From Sarcomyxa edulis (Eukaryota > Basidiomycota > Agaricomycetes > Agaricales > Mycenaceae), in the NCBI GenBank assembly GCA_009761415.1, contig QUOL01000002.1:2666001-2730000 (forward strand): a stretch of DNA of 64,000 nt. Reading direction: 5' to 3'. Position numbers and translations under genes: made by a program. This document shows, one piece after another, positions 22,798-35,119 of this stretch (the stretch's first letter is position 1; every line of letters starts with the position of its first letter). The notes beneath the pieces were generated by a model. It made no database searches. It was not told the DNA's origin and saw nothing but the letters and a program-made list of their open reading frames with translations.

Positions 22798-25489
22798 ATG
22801 TACCGCACAAATTCTGGCGCGGGCTCGGAGGCAGGGCCGTCACGGTCTTCTGGAACAGAATCAGGCTCACAGGAAAACCATCATCCTACTCCTGCTGCTT
22901 TGACCTCGAACGATCTTCTGGTTCTCCAAGTACGGGCATTTCTAGATGCTTCTGAGGATGTCGACATAGATGTGGAGACCGTAGAGGACCTCATGCAAAC
23001 TATAACAACTGACAACATTGATACTCATAACGATTCAAGTGGTGAGGATGAAGTACGCGATGAAGAAGACGAAAGTGAAAGTCTGGCTATGGAAGCCGAT
23101 CCAGAATTGGACATATCTATTTTGTACGCAGTGGAGCAAGAAGGTACGTTTTTTCGGGGGATTGTAGATTCTCAAGAATGAGGCTAAAGTCTCGGTTCTC
23201 ATCGCAGAGCAAGGAGCATGGACTAAACAAGAGATAAAGCACATGATGTACCACTTGAAAGAACACGGTAATTTTTTGCCATCAATGATGCCTACTGTTT
23301 GAGCTAATACTCGAGAGAACAGGCATGACTTCGTGGGTCAAAGAATACGTTCTGAAGCGTGGAATTCCAATCCCGAAGCTCTTACAAGCATTTGGAATCA
23401 ACTTAGTGTGTGATTGTCTCGTCCAGATGCATCGCAATATTGACTGGAGCAGTGTTCAGAATTACGACAGAAACAGCTGACGACATTGATGTATTTTCTC
23501 CGAGTAGCAATGTCACGCGAGTGAGTTCAACAACGCCTGTTCGATCGAAACAGTCTAGCTGACTGCCGTCAGGTTGCGCTTGCGTGACAAACTTCCACAA
23601 TATAATACCGTCGCAGACGCGGTGGCTCTGATTCGGAAGTCCAAACGGATAGTCATCCTCACGGGTGCTGGTATAAGTGAGAAAAACCTCCCGAGGCTCA
23701 TCATCAGGTTTAATGATCCCTTTCAGGCGTATCATGCGGAATTCCTGACTTCCGGTCGCGAGATGGTCTCTACGCGTCGCTGAAGAATAAAGGGGAATAC
23801 GAGCTAGACGATCCCCAACAAATGTATAGTCGAATTCTATCTTCTGATATGTTCTTTCTCACAATCGTACTGTCGAAGGTTCGACATCAATTACTTCCGA
23901 GAAAACCCTTCTGGTACTTGTTGCCTTCTATCTCCTTCAAATTTGACCAATTTACACGGTCGTACGAATTTCCAGTATTTTAGTAAGTTCATTCTTGTCC
24001 TAACATTACTCTACTAAAGACATCTCCTCGATATGTGCTTGATGGGCACGTAGCTCCTTTGCAAGGTAATTTCTCCGCTCTATTTCGTAGACTTTCTGCT
24101 AATATAATGTACAGCCAAATATACCCTTCAAATTTCGTTCCTTCTGCATGTCATCGCTTCATAAAGCTGGTTGAAGATAAAGGCCAAGTAAGTAGCATTC
24201 GCTTCTAGGTCGTGCAGACTTGTTCCGACAATAATCATTGCTTTCATTATCCAAGCTTCTACGGGTCAGTGGACACGCGTTCTCTTATTGAGTGCTCATC
24301 TTCAACTCTACAATAGAACTACACTCAGAATATCGATACCCTAGAAACGCTCGCAGGCGTTCGGCGTGTCCTCCAATGCCACGGTTCTTTCGCCACTGCG
24401 TCCTGCCTTTCCTGCCATCGCCGTGTCCCTGGCGGTGAAATCGAAGCTGACATCCTTAGACAAAGAGTGCCACTCTGCACTGTATGTAACCCACCCACTG
24501 CTGATCCACCAATCAAAAGGAAGCGCAAGAGCCGAAAGAAAGGGAAGGGCCGTTGGGATAGCGAAGATGAAGATGAGAGTGATGGACCTGAATATCCTCC
24601 TGGAATCATGAAGGTTCTTCAAAATTTACATACCAGCCACTATCGCGACATGTTTCGCTGATCGTCTTGTCTTTTTTGATAGCCTGATATAACGTTTTTC
24701 GGGGAAAAATTGACGGACGAATTCGATCGGGGTTTGGCCGAGGATAGAAACAAGGTCGACTTACTTCTTGTCATTGGCACCTCGCTTAAAGTGTCTCCCG
24801 TCTCGGAGATTCTATGTGCGTCTTCGATTGACGCTCTCTTCTCACCGGTTGTTGACTCCATGCATTTCTTAGCCCATCTTCCTCACTCGGTGCCTCAAGT
24901 AACAGACATAACTATCTAGATCGGGCTAATGCTGATGAATTTATCGTTTCCAGATATTGATCAACAGGACGCCAGTGAGACATATAAACCCTGATGTAGG
25001 ATATAGTCGCCACATCTTGTAGTTTCTTGGTACTAATGGTTGATACCGGATAGATCGTCCTGCTCGGGAACGCAGATGAGATCGTGTGTCATCTCTGTAC
25101 AGAGCTGGGCTGGGACCTACCACCACCTCCACCTGCTCAAACCCTAGAAGCATCAAGTGCAACTCGCTTATATCCTGCTCGTCGACTCAATTTGAAAAGG
25201 AGGTCAACATCAGATCTATACGCGCCTCAACGACCTAAACGAGTCGGTGATAGGTTCGTTCATTTGCTCCTTACTCACAAATTTGCCCTAAGCGTCATAT
25301 CTTTTGTGTTACTGTAGCCACGTTTGGCTTTTCGACGGCGCCGAGGGCGGCAAATGGGTAGAGTCCTTGGAGCGAGAGTCGTGCTCGAGGACTACAGTCT
25401 CCGACGACGCCACGTTAGTCACTTCATCGCCCGAGAACTCTTCCGCGGACGTAGACGTTAGAGACACCAAGAAGGCTAGAGTCAAATAA
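22798..25489 (+). CDS. Sir2-family NAD-dependent protein deacetylase (class I sirtuin)
   Basis: Seventeen exons (22798-23143, 23208-23267, 23323-23405, 23453-23520, 23573-23670, 23727-23823, 23879-23913, 23976-23982, 24054-24065, 24115-24187, 24256-24264, 24317-24613, 24683-24815, 24873-24898, 24954-24995, 25054-25253, 25318-25489) give 585 aa. Marks in order: acidic N-terminus; a region with [49 protein letters not shown]; the catalytic His in LQCHGSF; a zinc site CLSC...[44 protein letters not shown] basic insert ([15 protein letters not shown]) after the second CxxC may act as a nuclear signal. Class I sirtuins deacetylate histones in silencing. Several exons are only 7-12 nt long. The donor after 24613 (GTTCTT) is weak. 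It diverges from the TPT1-like locus 92 bases away. Confidence 0.93.
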
Positions 25490-25612
25490 TTCGTCACTGC
25501 TCATTTTTTGTTTCTTGGCAAGCAGCATATCATATATACACACAATGCTTGCGGTAATAGTGTACCATATATATAGTACTTTAGTATATACTCGTTTCTT
25601 GACCTTTTTGTA

Positions 25613-26641
25613 TCAGAATGATGGAATGCCGTGGGTGATGTTGTATGTCAGTGGAGGGTTCGGAATGATAGGCAACTGCCCAGGGAAACTCGCTTTCATG
25701 AGATCGGCCACCATTCTATGGACAGATACATCAATAACGTTGCAAAAGATAGAGGTGACGTGATACATTATTACCTGCCAAACACTATAGTTCCATTGGC
25801 ATTTAGATCTTTGAGAAATAAACGAGGTCAGCATCTCTGTCTAGACTAACTGCAAAGATTACATACGTGTGTTGTCGTCAGGAGTTCGATTCAAAACATG
25901 GGCAGCATCAGGGCCGATCGCTTCCACATAGGCTACAGATGCGTTATGCAGGTCTAACAGATGGGTTCCTTGCTGCTGGGCAATGAGAGCAGTCTCTGTA
26001 TCCGAGAAGATCAGATGGAAAGTTGGCAGCTAGAGACGAATGAGATGTACCAGCCGCCCACGGCCCAAGGGCATCGTTGATAGTTCCATCAGCATTGAAG
26101 GTTCTCCTTGTCAAGCTGGTGATGAGAACAGGCTCTCCACCAATAGCGCGAATTTGTTCGACCATCACTGTCATATTGGCGCCCATTGACTGTAGCAGAC
26201 GAGCTCAATAAGTCCCGATACAAGATTATTATAGAAGAGCATGACTTACTTCGGGAGGGGCAATCTTCATGTCATTGTGTCCAAATTGAATAGTCGCAAG
26301 TGTACGTCGCCCTTTGGCCACTTCGCCTGCAATGAACGAAAGCGATATGTTCCAGAAGCCGTCTGCGACGAAGCTTCCTGTGGTTGCACCGTCATGAGCG
26401 GTGTTGATGCACGGTGTGTCGGGTACGAGGGAGGCACAAAACCCGTTTCCCCATCCACCCGAGTCTACGACTGTACTGAGAGGAGGATTAGGTTTCGAAA
26501 ATGAAGGAATAAATGTCTAATTTACTCGTTGGCTGTTGTACTGTCGCCAATCAATATAAACGAAGTCGGAATCTGAGCAATGGACTTGGCCGACACGAGA
26601 AGAATGCACGTCAAGAAGAATAGCTCCACACTGTGTATCAT
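25613..26641 (-). CDS. Secreted SGNH-fold esterase, rhamnogalacturonan acetylesterase-like (CE12)
   Basis: Six exons (26641-26526, 26475-26250, 26189-26051, 25995-25867, 25808-25775, 25715-25613) give 248 aa. A signal peptide (FFLTCILLVSAKSIAQ) is followed at once by block I FILIGDSTTANE with the nucleophile Ser, then DSGGWGNGF, block III TIQFGHNDMK with the oxyanion Asn, PVLITSLTRR, and block V DDNTHLNANGTIVFG with the Asp/His pair. This order and spacing match family CE12, which removes acetyl groups from rhamnogalacturonan in pectin; related enzymes act on other acetylated sugars. Fungal members are about 230-250 aa, so this copy looks complete. It converges with the sirtuin gene 123 bases away. 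Confidence 0.88.
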
Positions 26642-27387
26642 GTTCCTGGAGGGTGTTCGGAGGAGAGACTAAATAACCGTCCGTCGTCGATGTAGATTTA
26701 TACCTAAATGCTGCACACGGATCACATGGATGAGTAGCCGGCCCGTTCTGTATTTCGGAGAGGTGAAGAACAGAAGCGAAGGTGTCATTTGACGCTGACC
26801 GCGCGGAGGTCAATTGGATCGAAAGTAAGTCATCCATTTCAATGCAGTCGTCTCCAAATAGCTATATAATCGTGAAGCACACTTGGAGAAGCACGTTTAG
26901 AGAAGGTAAGGTGCACTTACTTGCGTGCATACACTAGGAAGCCATCATTCTTTAGATTTGCTCTTCAAATATGGTCGCGATAGCGAGGCCTCCGTAGGGA
27001 CCAGCGCGCGAAGTCAGATTGTTGGGCAGCAAAATACACCGACACGTTGAAGCAACGATGAAGTAAGTCTCTGTCAGAGATTTCCTGGAAACAACGGGAT
27101 TAGTTAAGGTTCAGGGCTGGTCATATATGCAGGTTCTCAATGAGTATACATCTTGGATGAAGACCCATGTACGATATCCTACCATACGAACATGGTCAGA
27201 CTCAGAGAGGCTGAGTGTCGTTGGGAAGAGTTATTAGGAAGTATCAATTTGTATCCCACGCCACAGACGCGTGGGGCGAATTTCGAAAGCCGTCGTGCCA
27301 GACTGCGACAATTGCTCTCAAACTGGCGCGTCGTCTGCGAGAGTACTATCCAGAACAGGTCTTGTCAAGCTTCAAGACCTTTTTATC
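26642..27387. other. Divergent spacer between esterase and RTC4-like gene
   Basis: Should contain two promoters. An open frame runs into the RTC4-like gene from 27271, but the first good Met with a continuing protein is at 27388. The piece before it has no family marks and is treated as 5' UTR. Confidence 0.4.
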
Positions 27388-30300
27388 ATGGATACTTGGC
27401 TTCAAACCCACGACAACGACCTAGCTTCGGCACCCAGGTTGTCGCAACGTCGGGGAAAGGCCGTCGAGGATCTGGGGAGCGGGTTTAGAAGAGAGCCATC
27501 GCGTTCACAGCCTCAGGCTTCCTCGAGCTCACGTCCAAAACCCAGGCGAAAAGTCAAAGCCCCGGACAGCATACGTGCCGAGTCAGCGGACAGGGATACT
27601 GCGCTGAAAAGGACAGCACATGCATACCGAGGCACCGTCCTTGAGGTAGAACCCCCAGACTCAGAAAGCGAAGACGAATTGGACGGACTATCTAATCATA
27701 ACCACTCGAGTCCGCCGAGGAAGAGTGCAAACATGCTTGGCTCGCTTCCGGTCCACCCAGACTATCCACCAGAGAAAGAAAATGTGATCAAATCGCTGAA
27801 ATTCAAGAAGAACAAGAACACAGATGCTGACGACGGGAAGAAGACGGACGCTCTCAAGGACCAAGAACTTCGTCCTAAATCGTCAGTTAACGACGATGAC
27901 CACTCATTCGGAGATCCCGCACCATCTAGACATAAACCTGGCAAAAAATATACTGTGAACCGACCTACAACCGAGACCGCCTCAGGCTCCGGATTTCGAA
28001 GTACTCGCAATAGAAGTCCAAGCCCGCCTGCTAGACAGACGCGGCATACCTGCGATGAACCAAAGGATCCACCCGTCATACTACCTCCACGCCCCAGACC
28101 TCGTCCTGTCAAACCAAAGCAACCACAGTCCACCTCATCATACGATACATCTCATCCACGAAGCAATAACAATCGCCACCAGAAAGCAGAAGAAAAACGC
28201 GTCCCAGCACCCTTCCCGATGGGTGACACGACGCCCGTTGCTGCACCAGTCAAGAAGCGCGCACCGAACCCGTTCCCTATGTCACCTCTCAACGGCAGAG
28301 ACTCCCCAGAGTCGGCTTCCACCTCACCTCCAGCTCCAAAAGCCTTCCCTATGCTATCTCCTCTCGGTACCCCCGTTGCTAGGTCGAAAACTAAACCTCG
28401 AAGCAAATTCAAGACTCCTGCCGTCGTTCCTAAAGATCCAGCTCCAGCCAAGAATAAAACTAAGAGCAAACCCAAAGGTTCGAGCTCTGCGATCAAATCC
28501 AAGGCATCAAATTGTATTCAAACGTCGGAAGAGGAAGATGATGAGGAGGTGATCACCGAACCTCGACCGTTCCCGTTAAGCACGCAATACATGGACGGTG
28601 TTGGTGATTCGAGTTTAGATGCTACGCCAAGAGCTGGCCCGTCGAAAAAGAGGTCCTCGGGCAATGGTGATTACAGTGATGGTGACAGCGGACGGAAAAA
28701 GAAAAGAAGAGAGAAGGAAAGAGCAAACGATGACGAGTTTAACTATGATCCGTACGTTCTCGTCATATCATCCAATGCTCATATATTAATCATTTTTTTT
28801 TCATGTAGAGTACTGGCTCCTTTAGATTATAATGTAATGGGTGAAGGTGACGAGGATGAGGAAGACTCACGTACGTCTACGACCTTCTGATTCATACGTA
28901 TCCTCAGCAACTGACCTTATTCCACAGTATTCATTTCACCTTCAACTGATCCCAAGACACTTTGCCCTTATTGCGACACTCCACTTCCTGCTTTCCCAAC
29001 TCCCCTCTTGACGCGTCTTCTCGAATCCACTGCCACAAAATCGTATCGGGATCCTCGTCCCACAAATCCGTTGGGAAGAAAGGCACCCTTGACTGTCTTC
29101 ATCGGTGTATGCCAGAGGCATCGGTTCGAGAGTCAGATCCTACCCGAGGGGGAGAAGAAGGGATGGCCAAAACATATTGAATGGGAGAAGATACGTGGAA
29201 GGGTGGAGAAGATGAAGAACAAGTTGCAAGCATTGATTGACGACCCTGGTCCGAAGATCTGGGAGTCTGATGACGAGGGCGCGGACGATGAGGAAAGAGG
29301 GAAGGTTAAGAAGGTCGGAAAGGAGAAGGGCCCTAGAGCGAAATGCGTTTTCTGGATGGAAGTGGTGAAGGAGGTCAAGAAGAAGGGGTCCAGAGCTGTC
29401 GCCGGTGTCCGAGGTCAGTTTGCGAATTTCGAGAAAACGCAGCCCGGATAGTGAGTCTTGTTTCTTTCATATTTTGATTTTTGAGTGACGAATGGTTGCA
29501 CAGTTATGGAGAGCAAGGGTCGGTGATCATCCACCAGACACTCTATAATCTTTTCCCTCCTTCGTCGATGGACCCAACCCTGATCGCACCGTTAACATCG
29601 GGAGAATTTATCCAGAGGATATTGGTTCCAGAAGTTGGTGTAAGACTCATTATGGAGGACATGGGGCTTAGAGGAGTGGAAGGGATGGAGAAAGGTGTTC
29701 AGGTCTTGAGAGAAAGCGCAAATTACGGTGTTGCCATGTTCCCAGAAGATGGCGGTGAATGGGGTGGGGAGGGGCCGAGTAAGGACGACGACGACATGGA
29801 GATGGGTGTCGCAGACTTGATCATCATGGAGAGAGCTAGGAAGAGGAGGAAGGAGCTTGAGGAGGAGGAAAGAGAAGAAGACGAGTTATGGGATCGGCAA
29901 CAAGCGGAAAGGGAAAGGGCAGAGAAGGCATCACTGGATAAAGACGGTAAAGGAAACAGAAGAAAGAGTAAGAAGAAAGAGGTGGAGACGGACGTGGACA
30001 TGGATGCCGATGCCGATACGACGGATGCTGATGCTTTAGAGACGACTCGTTCAAGGCCAAGACCAAGACCCAAACCGAGACCCAAAACAAGAACAACAGA
30101 TCCATACGTGCCGACCGATACCGAAACTGAGTGTTCGGATGCTCAAGCTTCGAAACATCATTCTAGAGAGAAAGAGAACAAGGCAGAGGAAACCATCGCA
30201 CTTGTGAGCCGACCGAGACCAAGGCCGCTTGCGAAGAGCAAGAGCTTCGCATCTAGTGATTTCGATGATCTTTCGGAAACTGGGACGTGCGCCAGGACGA

Positions 30301-30994
30301 CTAGACATTCGAACACGAAGCCGCAGCCTCGTAGTCAGAGTCGGAATGCGGATTTCGGTCTCCGGGATGCCAGTAATTCAGCTATGGATGTCTCCGATGC
30401 TGCAAGGACGCCTAAGGCTCTCCCTGGTTACCGAACGCGCTCAATATCCAAGCAGCGCCAGCTTACGACTTCCAGCACGTTCCAGAGAAGGAGACAGGAT
30501 GCCTTAGGAAAGTCAACCTCTGACAGTGACGTCGAAGTCGTCGCAGAGCATACTACTGGAGGGAAACGCTCCGAATTTAACCCCTGTATTGACGACGTTG
30601 ACACGACACCGCACGCTGGTCCTTCGAAAGGAGTTGGAGCATTATCAGAGTCGACAACGTTCCCATTGCTGATGGCCCGGAGAAAGAAGAGAAACGAGGA
30701 AGAGTAAGTAGCTCACCCTGCTTTATGCATGTCACGGTCAGCGGTGAATTTGGATTGACTCCTTTGGGCAGGGGCGGTAGCTCTAAAACTGCTAGCAGTA
30801 AGAAGGACCCTTGGCTCCGCAACATGCGTGCCACCGTGGATTCTTCGGATGGTCCAGGATCTGAGGACCAGCATGATGACCCCTCGGATGGATTTCACGT
30901 ATCAGCCCCGCGATCAAAACGACAAAAGGATGCCGATAAAGATGCTTGGCTGTTAAGTGACGCTTCCAACGGCTCTTCCAACGATTCTGTGTAA
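27388..30994 (+). CDS. Large disordered protein with RTC4-like domain
   Basis: Exons 27388-28751, 28809-28870, 28928-29450, 29504-30703 and 30772-30994 give 1,123 aa. The first 455 residues are low-complexity (Ser, Pro, Lys, Arg, acidic runs). They carry four short motifs around PFPM/FPM/PFPL and an Arg-Pro tract. From about residue 475 the sequence becomes ordered: TLCPYCDTPLP (CxxC), FIGVCQRHRFES, PKHIEWEKI, then YYGEQGSVIIHQTLYNLF and ILVPEVGVRLIMEDMGL. This matches the RTC4-like domain, named for yeast Rtc4 (restriction of telomere capping). The C-terminal third is again disordered with another Arg-Pro tract. Its biochemical role is not established; nuclear localisation is likely from the basic clusters. 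Confidence 0.8.
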
Positions 30995-31771
30995 TTCGAG
31001 CTAGTGTTGTCGGAGTTCGCTGTCTCATCCTCTGCCTCTTGTTGTCTTGATCACCCACTTATCTTATGGCCTAACAATAATCGGGAATTAATACCCTTTT
31101 TGAAGCACGAAGCTGTAGCAGATTGATTCGATGAGTACTGTCATTAGATGTCGAGGATAACTTTGAGATTCAACGGTATACGCCACACCGCACGATCAAT
31201 AATATGCGTTTGCTAATCGAATGTCGTACAAATGCCGTTGGTCGTGTACGGAACAAGGTCATGATCAATAATACCTTGATAATACCTATTCTTGTATTTG
31301 CCACCGGGCCCGGGCTGAGTACTACCTCGACTTGATCGTAAATCTTCCTACGTCGACAACCACAAACAAGACAGCGCAGTCCTCTCTCTCTGCACTGTCT
31401 CAAAGCCTGCAAACAATTGATTCTGCTCCAATTCCTCGAGGACGTGACTGAAGCGAAGCCGCGCTGCAGAGAGTTGACCCGGATGAGGCGTGATTTATGT
31501 CACACCATGCTACAGTCACGCACTTGAATCTCGTTATGTATGACTTGGGGCTACTGACAGCAGCGTTGGGAAGATGTCGACGCACTCGTCAGATGTAAGC
31601 GAGAAGGACAGGAAGATGCAGTCATTGGAGCGCCTCCAAAACATTTGCAATCGGTGCCCAAGCGGTGCCCAAGCGTGCGTGGGCAAAGTCAACCTGAGAG
31701 CCACTTTAAACGAACTCTTCTCCTAACCTTTACCACACAACAAATTTCACTCCCCTTCAACTTCAAACGAC
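30995..31771. other. Intergenic region, no gene seen
   Basis: A 0.8-kb spacer. A short direct repeat CGGTGCCCAAG occurs near 31651-31675. No supported coding or RNA feature. Confidence 0.4.
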
Positions 31772-32734
31772 ATGGCGTCCAGTGGGTCCGGAACCAAGGC
31801 AGCCGACTTCGCCAGACTCTTTAGATCATCAGAACGCCTCTACTCAGATGATGCGCAGACATTCGATGGAGGGAGTGGTCCTGTCGTAGACGACGGTTCA
31901 ACCACACCCATTCCGTTAGATCTGGCGCCGATTCTGGAGACTACTACCTCGCTTGAAGCGACTAGGATGAACAATGGTGAACAAGAATCACGTGGCTACG
32001 ACAACCCAGTGGCACATCCTCGAACAACAGCCGCCGATGATACAGACTCTACAACGACAGTGGATTCTCGTTCTGCGGAGAAACAGTCACCGTGGATGTT
32101 CAAGACGATACTGCACAAGGTGTACGGCCTCGAGGGGTGGGCGAAGAAGGTCAAGGACGTTGTGGAGAGACAGTTCATTCCTCTGGTCGAGCAACAGTCT
32201 GAGGACACGAGCTATACAGTGAAGGAGGAGGCAGAAGGTCGTGTACGTCATTATAGAGTTGAAGGTCCACGTAGCAAGTCTGTGACAGCTGCCGGTCAGC
32301 GCGATGCTGGAGTGGCACAAATGGCGGAAAAACTAAAACGAAAGGAACTGGGTGTTCGGGATAGAAACATAATCCTCAAGAAGCGATGCGTTGGGCGGAG
32401 GGAGTGGACCGATGAGTCCATGGTTGACGAAGAGGGAAGATGGATTGACAACGATGTGCCTATGTCTTCAGTAGAGACTGCTACACCTGCGCATCCTCTC
32501 CCTACTGTGGCACTCGTGCCGAGAAATCCGAACCCTGGAAGCAGGTCTTCAACCATATTTGCAACTGCAAGACTAGCAGCCGGGTCTGCACTCGAGGCAC
32601 GAGCCTCTAGGGAGTCAGACGTCCGAGTAGGAATCTACGATAGGAGGGATGTCAGGCGAAGAAGGGAGTCTGAATCAGCGGCAGTGGCCAGCTTGGAGAT
32701 GCGACGTGCCATGTATCGCCCTTTTGTATTGTAA
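31772..32734 (+). CDS. Hypothetical intronless protein, 320 aa
   Basis: An uninterrupted frame starting MASSGSGTKAADFARLFRSS. I recognise no family. It is hydrophilic and charged throughout, with no signal peptide or membrane segment. A central stretch (VYGLEGWAKKVKDVVERQFI) and a basic helix-like part (MAEKLKRKELGVRDRNIILK) could be helical. The C-terminus is Arg-rich. The long open frame and absence of stops support coding. Lack of introns is unusual beside its neighbours and may mean a young or retroposed gene. Confidence 0.6.
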   Translation: MASSGSGTKAADFARLFRSSERLYSDDAQTFDGGSGPVVDDGSTTPIPLDLAPILETTTSLEATRMNNGEQESRGYDNPVAHPRTTAADDTDSTTTVDSRSAEKQSPWMFKTILHKVYGLEGWAKKVKDVVERQFIPLVEQQSEDTSYTVKEEAEGRVRHYRVEGPRSKSVTAAGQRDAGVAQMAEKLKRKELGVRDRNIILKKRCVGRREWTDESMVDEEGRWIDNDVPMSSVETATPAHPLPTVALVPRNPNPGSRSSTIFATARLAAGSALEARASRESDVRVGIYDRRDVRRRRESESAAVASLEMRRAMYRPFVL

Positions 32735-33563
32735 AGTATCTCGACGACGAGCATAGATATACGAGGACGCAGGAGGACCACGTTACGAGGGCTGGATAGG
32801 ACTGGCTTCCTGAACCTTTCGAATGTTTTTCGATTTTTTATGGCCTTCATAATGACTATGCACAGTAACACGATTAACGGATACTGATCAAATGGATTAA
32901 TAACATATCATACCTTTTCTATGTCACAGAGACTCCTGACACCGAGAACTTTTAGTCATCCCAGTCGCTGGAAGATTTGATCACAATGTGTAGCAGCATG
33001 TGGCTTCGGAGTCCGCAAACAGTGACGGTGATTGGAAGGGATCGCAAAAAAATTCGACTCGGGGATTCCACTAGTGGGGACCGATCTTCATGAGCGATGT
33101 CCGATGATCCTGAACTTCACTGCGATTTCGCGCGCACGAGTGAAGTCGACTGCGTGGAAACAAAGGTCTCCAATATCGCCGTCACCCATGTAAGCCGTCA
33201 TGTATTAGAGCAACCACGACAAGAACGGTGATATTCACGGCTTTAGACCGGAACAGGAGCTATCCTGAGCGTCGTTCTATCCAAAACGAAGCTCATGAAA
33301 CAAATCCCCGAGGTTGGCATGAGAAGAACACGATTGTAGGCGTCCAATGAACGATGATACAGGGTTTTGATAGGTGGATGGTGCGATGAGCATACTTGAT
33401 GCAGGTTGCCAGATATTCAAAATAGTTCAGCTGTAGAGAGACTCTTCTCACTGCCATGCTATACACGGCTCCGCGATGATGAGAAATGATCGTCTAGTAG
33501 GCCCGAAGTAGATGCCGGCGCCACGATAGCCACCCCGCCCGTAGGTCACTGTCTGAGCGAAGA
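32735..33563. other. Convergent spacer, no gene seen
   Basis: A 0.8-kb stretch between the ends of the 320-aa gene and the acetyltransferase gene. No open frame of note. Confidence 0.4.
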
Positions 33564-35119
33564 TCATTGTCTCCGAAGGCGTAATCTAAAAGCATTCTTG
33601 GAGGCGCGTGATTGAGGATCTAAATAGTCCTCATAGAAACCAGCGACAAACTCTTCAGCTTTGAAGCCAAACCTGTTGTACAGAAGCTGAACCGAATCGA
33701 CTGCTCAGATGTCTCGACGTTTTCGGTACAAGAAGTTTACGCACCATAGCAGAATTGTTCGCTGACACATGAAGGGTTATGTCTCTATTTGGATTTAACA
33801 TGATGAGATGATATAGCATTGATCTATTCGGTTATAGGCCAATGATGAGAAAACTGTTCAGTCAAACGATGGGTGAATGTATTGGAGCGACATACGTCGC
33901 AATTTGGGCATTGTCCCAACCGGCTTTGACGGCGAGATATGTAATGTACGTTTCTTGCGGAGAACTCAGAATGGCAACTCCTACAACGAGCTTTTTATAA
34001 GTGGCGATGACGGTGCAGCGTTCCGGAGAGTATTGAAGTGAGTCTCTGACTGGAAATAGAGAGGAAGAAGAGTTAAAGTCCAGTCCATTCGGTTTACTGA
34101 GATAGTCAGAACGAACCGTTGATTCCGGTCCAGAATACACGAGCCAAAAGCTCGTGAACCTGGTCTAAATGGGATTCCTGGAGAGACATGTATGTGATAG
34201 GCGCAATAATCTCGGCAGGTTGATCTCTTTCCGGACTAGAATGATGGTAGAATGATAGGATTGAGATTGAGGAGTGCTTGGATGGTGGCACCATCAAGGG
34301 ACTGGATAAAAGGATACTTACTGTGCGAGAGAATAATGAGCTCGAATATCGTCCATGAGCTTAATCCACGGCGGAGACGTCTCCCAGTCCACAGCAAGGA
34401 GCGCGGTGTTTTTAGCTTGACCGTGATGGATCCCCGACAGACGTGATAGGAACGAGTGTTCATATGGGGTTGTCTGGATAGAGTATAGCGCATCGATGAC
34501 TTTGGCGTTGACGGGAAGAGCTGACCGAGGTGGAGGGAGTGGAGTGATGTGACCCGGAGAAAATTCTATCTTGGGTTCTATTATTTTGGCCCGGCGCCGC
34601 TCCTGTGACGATCATGAGTACAGAAACAATCGTTTTTGAGAACGTGACGCACGTACGCGCTTGAGCTTTAGCTTCCTCAACACGATGGGATCAAGACTCG
34701 CTGGTGGATAATCGATGAAAGTCGAGACTTCGCTTCGTGTCAAAGGTCTGAGAAGTTGACCCTAAACAATGGTGAGCGTCATCTACAATGCTGGATGTAT
34801 TATGTGCTTACACATAAGCCCAACTGAGCTGAACGTTCGAGTACATCCGCTCTAGCCTGTGTGTACTCGGTCAATACGTTCTCTGCAAAATCATCGAAGC
34901 TTGAGTCTTCCGCATCAGATATCTCGAATCGTTCCAGTAGGGGTTCGAAAAGAACCATTGGCTCTGAATGCTCCACTGGCAGTGGCCCTTCGCTGCTAAA
35001 CTTTCTTCGTTTATGAGGTCGTCTCTGTTCATTGTCAACTCAATGCTTCGAAGGATCCAACTTTTTCGACGCACCTTTTTGCTCGGTTCATCTGATTCAT
35101 ATGAAGAGTCTGATAGCAT
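33564..35119 (-). CDS. GNAT-family acetyltransferase similar to KAT14 (CSRP2BP)
   Basis: Eight exons (35119-35075, 35024-34812, 34761-34657, 34602-34322, 34235-34117, 34049-33896, 33823-33745, 33686-33564) give 372 aa. The C-terminal GNAT domain is clear: ITYMSLQESHLDQVHELLAR, ARVFWTGINVRDSLQYS, CTVIATYKKLVVGVAIL, YITYLAVKAGWDNAQIAT, LYHLIMLNPNRDITLHVSAN and AMLLYNRFGFKAEEFV, ending FRLRLRRQ. The run of FWxGI, LHVSANN, LLYNRFGFK and FYEDYLDP is the pattern of animal KAT14, a subunit of the ATAC histone acetyltransferase complex. The N-terminus is acidic/basic and disordered. A role in chromatin acetylation follows from that resemblance only. An apparent frame break at 34117 is resolved by a 67-base intron (34050-34116). 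Confidence 0.82.

Noticed and set aside
27153..27387. Open frames just before the RTC4-like gene, considered as an N-terminal extension
   Set aside because: The in-frame start at 27271 adds residues of no recognisable character. The Met at 27388 is better placed and I treat the rest as 5' UTR.
34050..34140. Apparent +1 frameshift in the acetyltransferase gene
   Set aside because: The two frames are joined by a normal intron (34116-34050 on the minus strand, donor GTTCGT, acceptor TTTCCAG). Splicing gives GINVRDSLQYS, which matches the family better than reading through.
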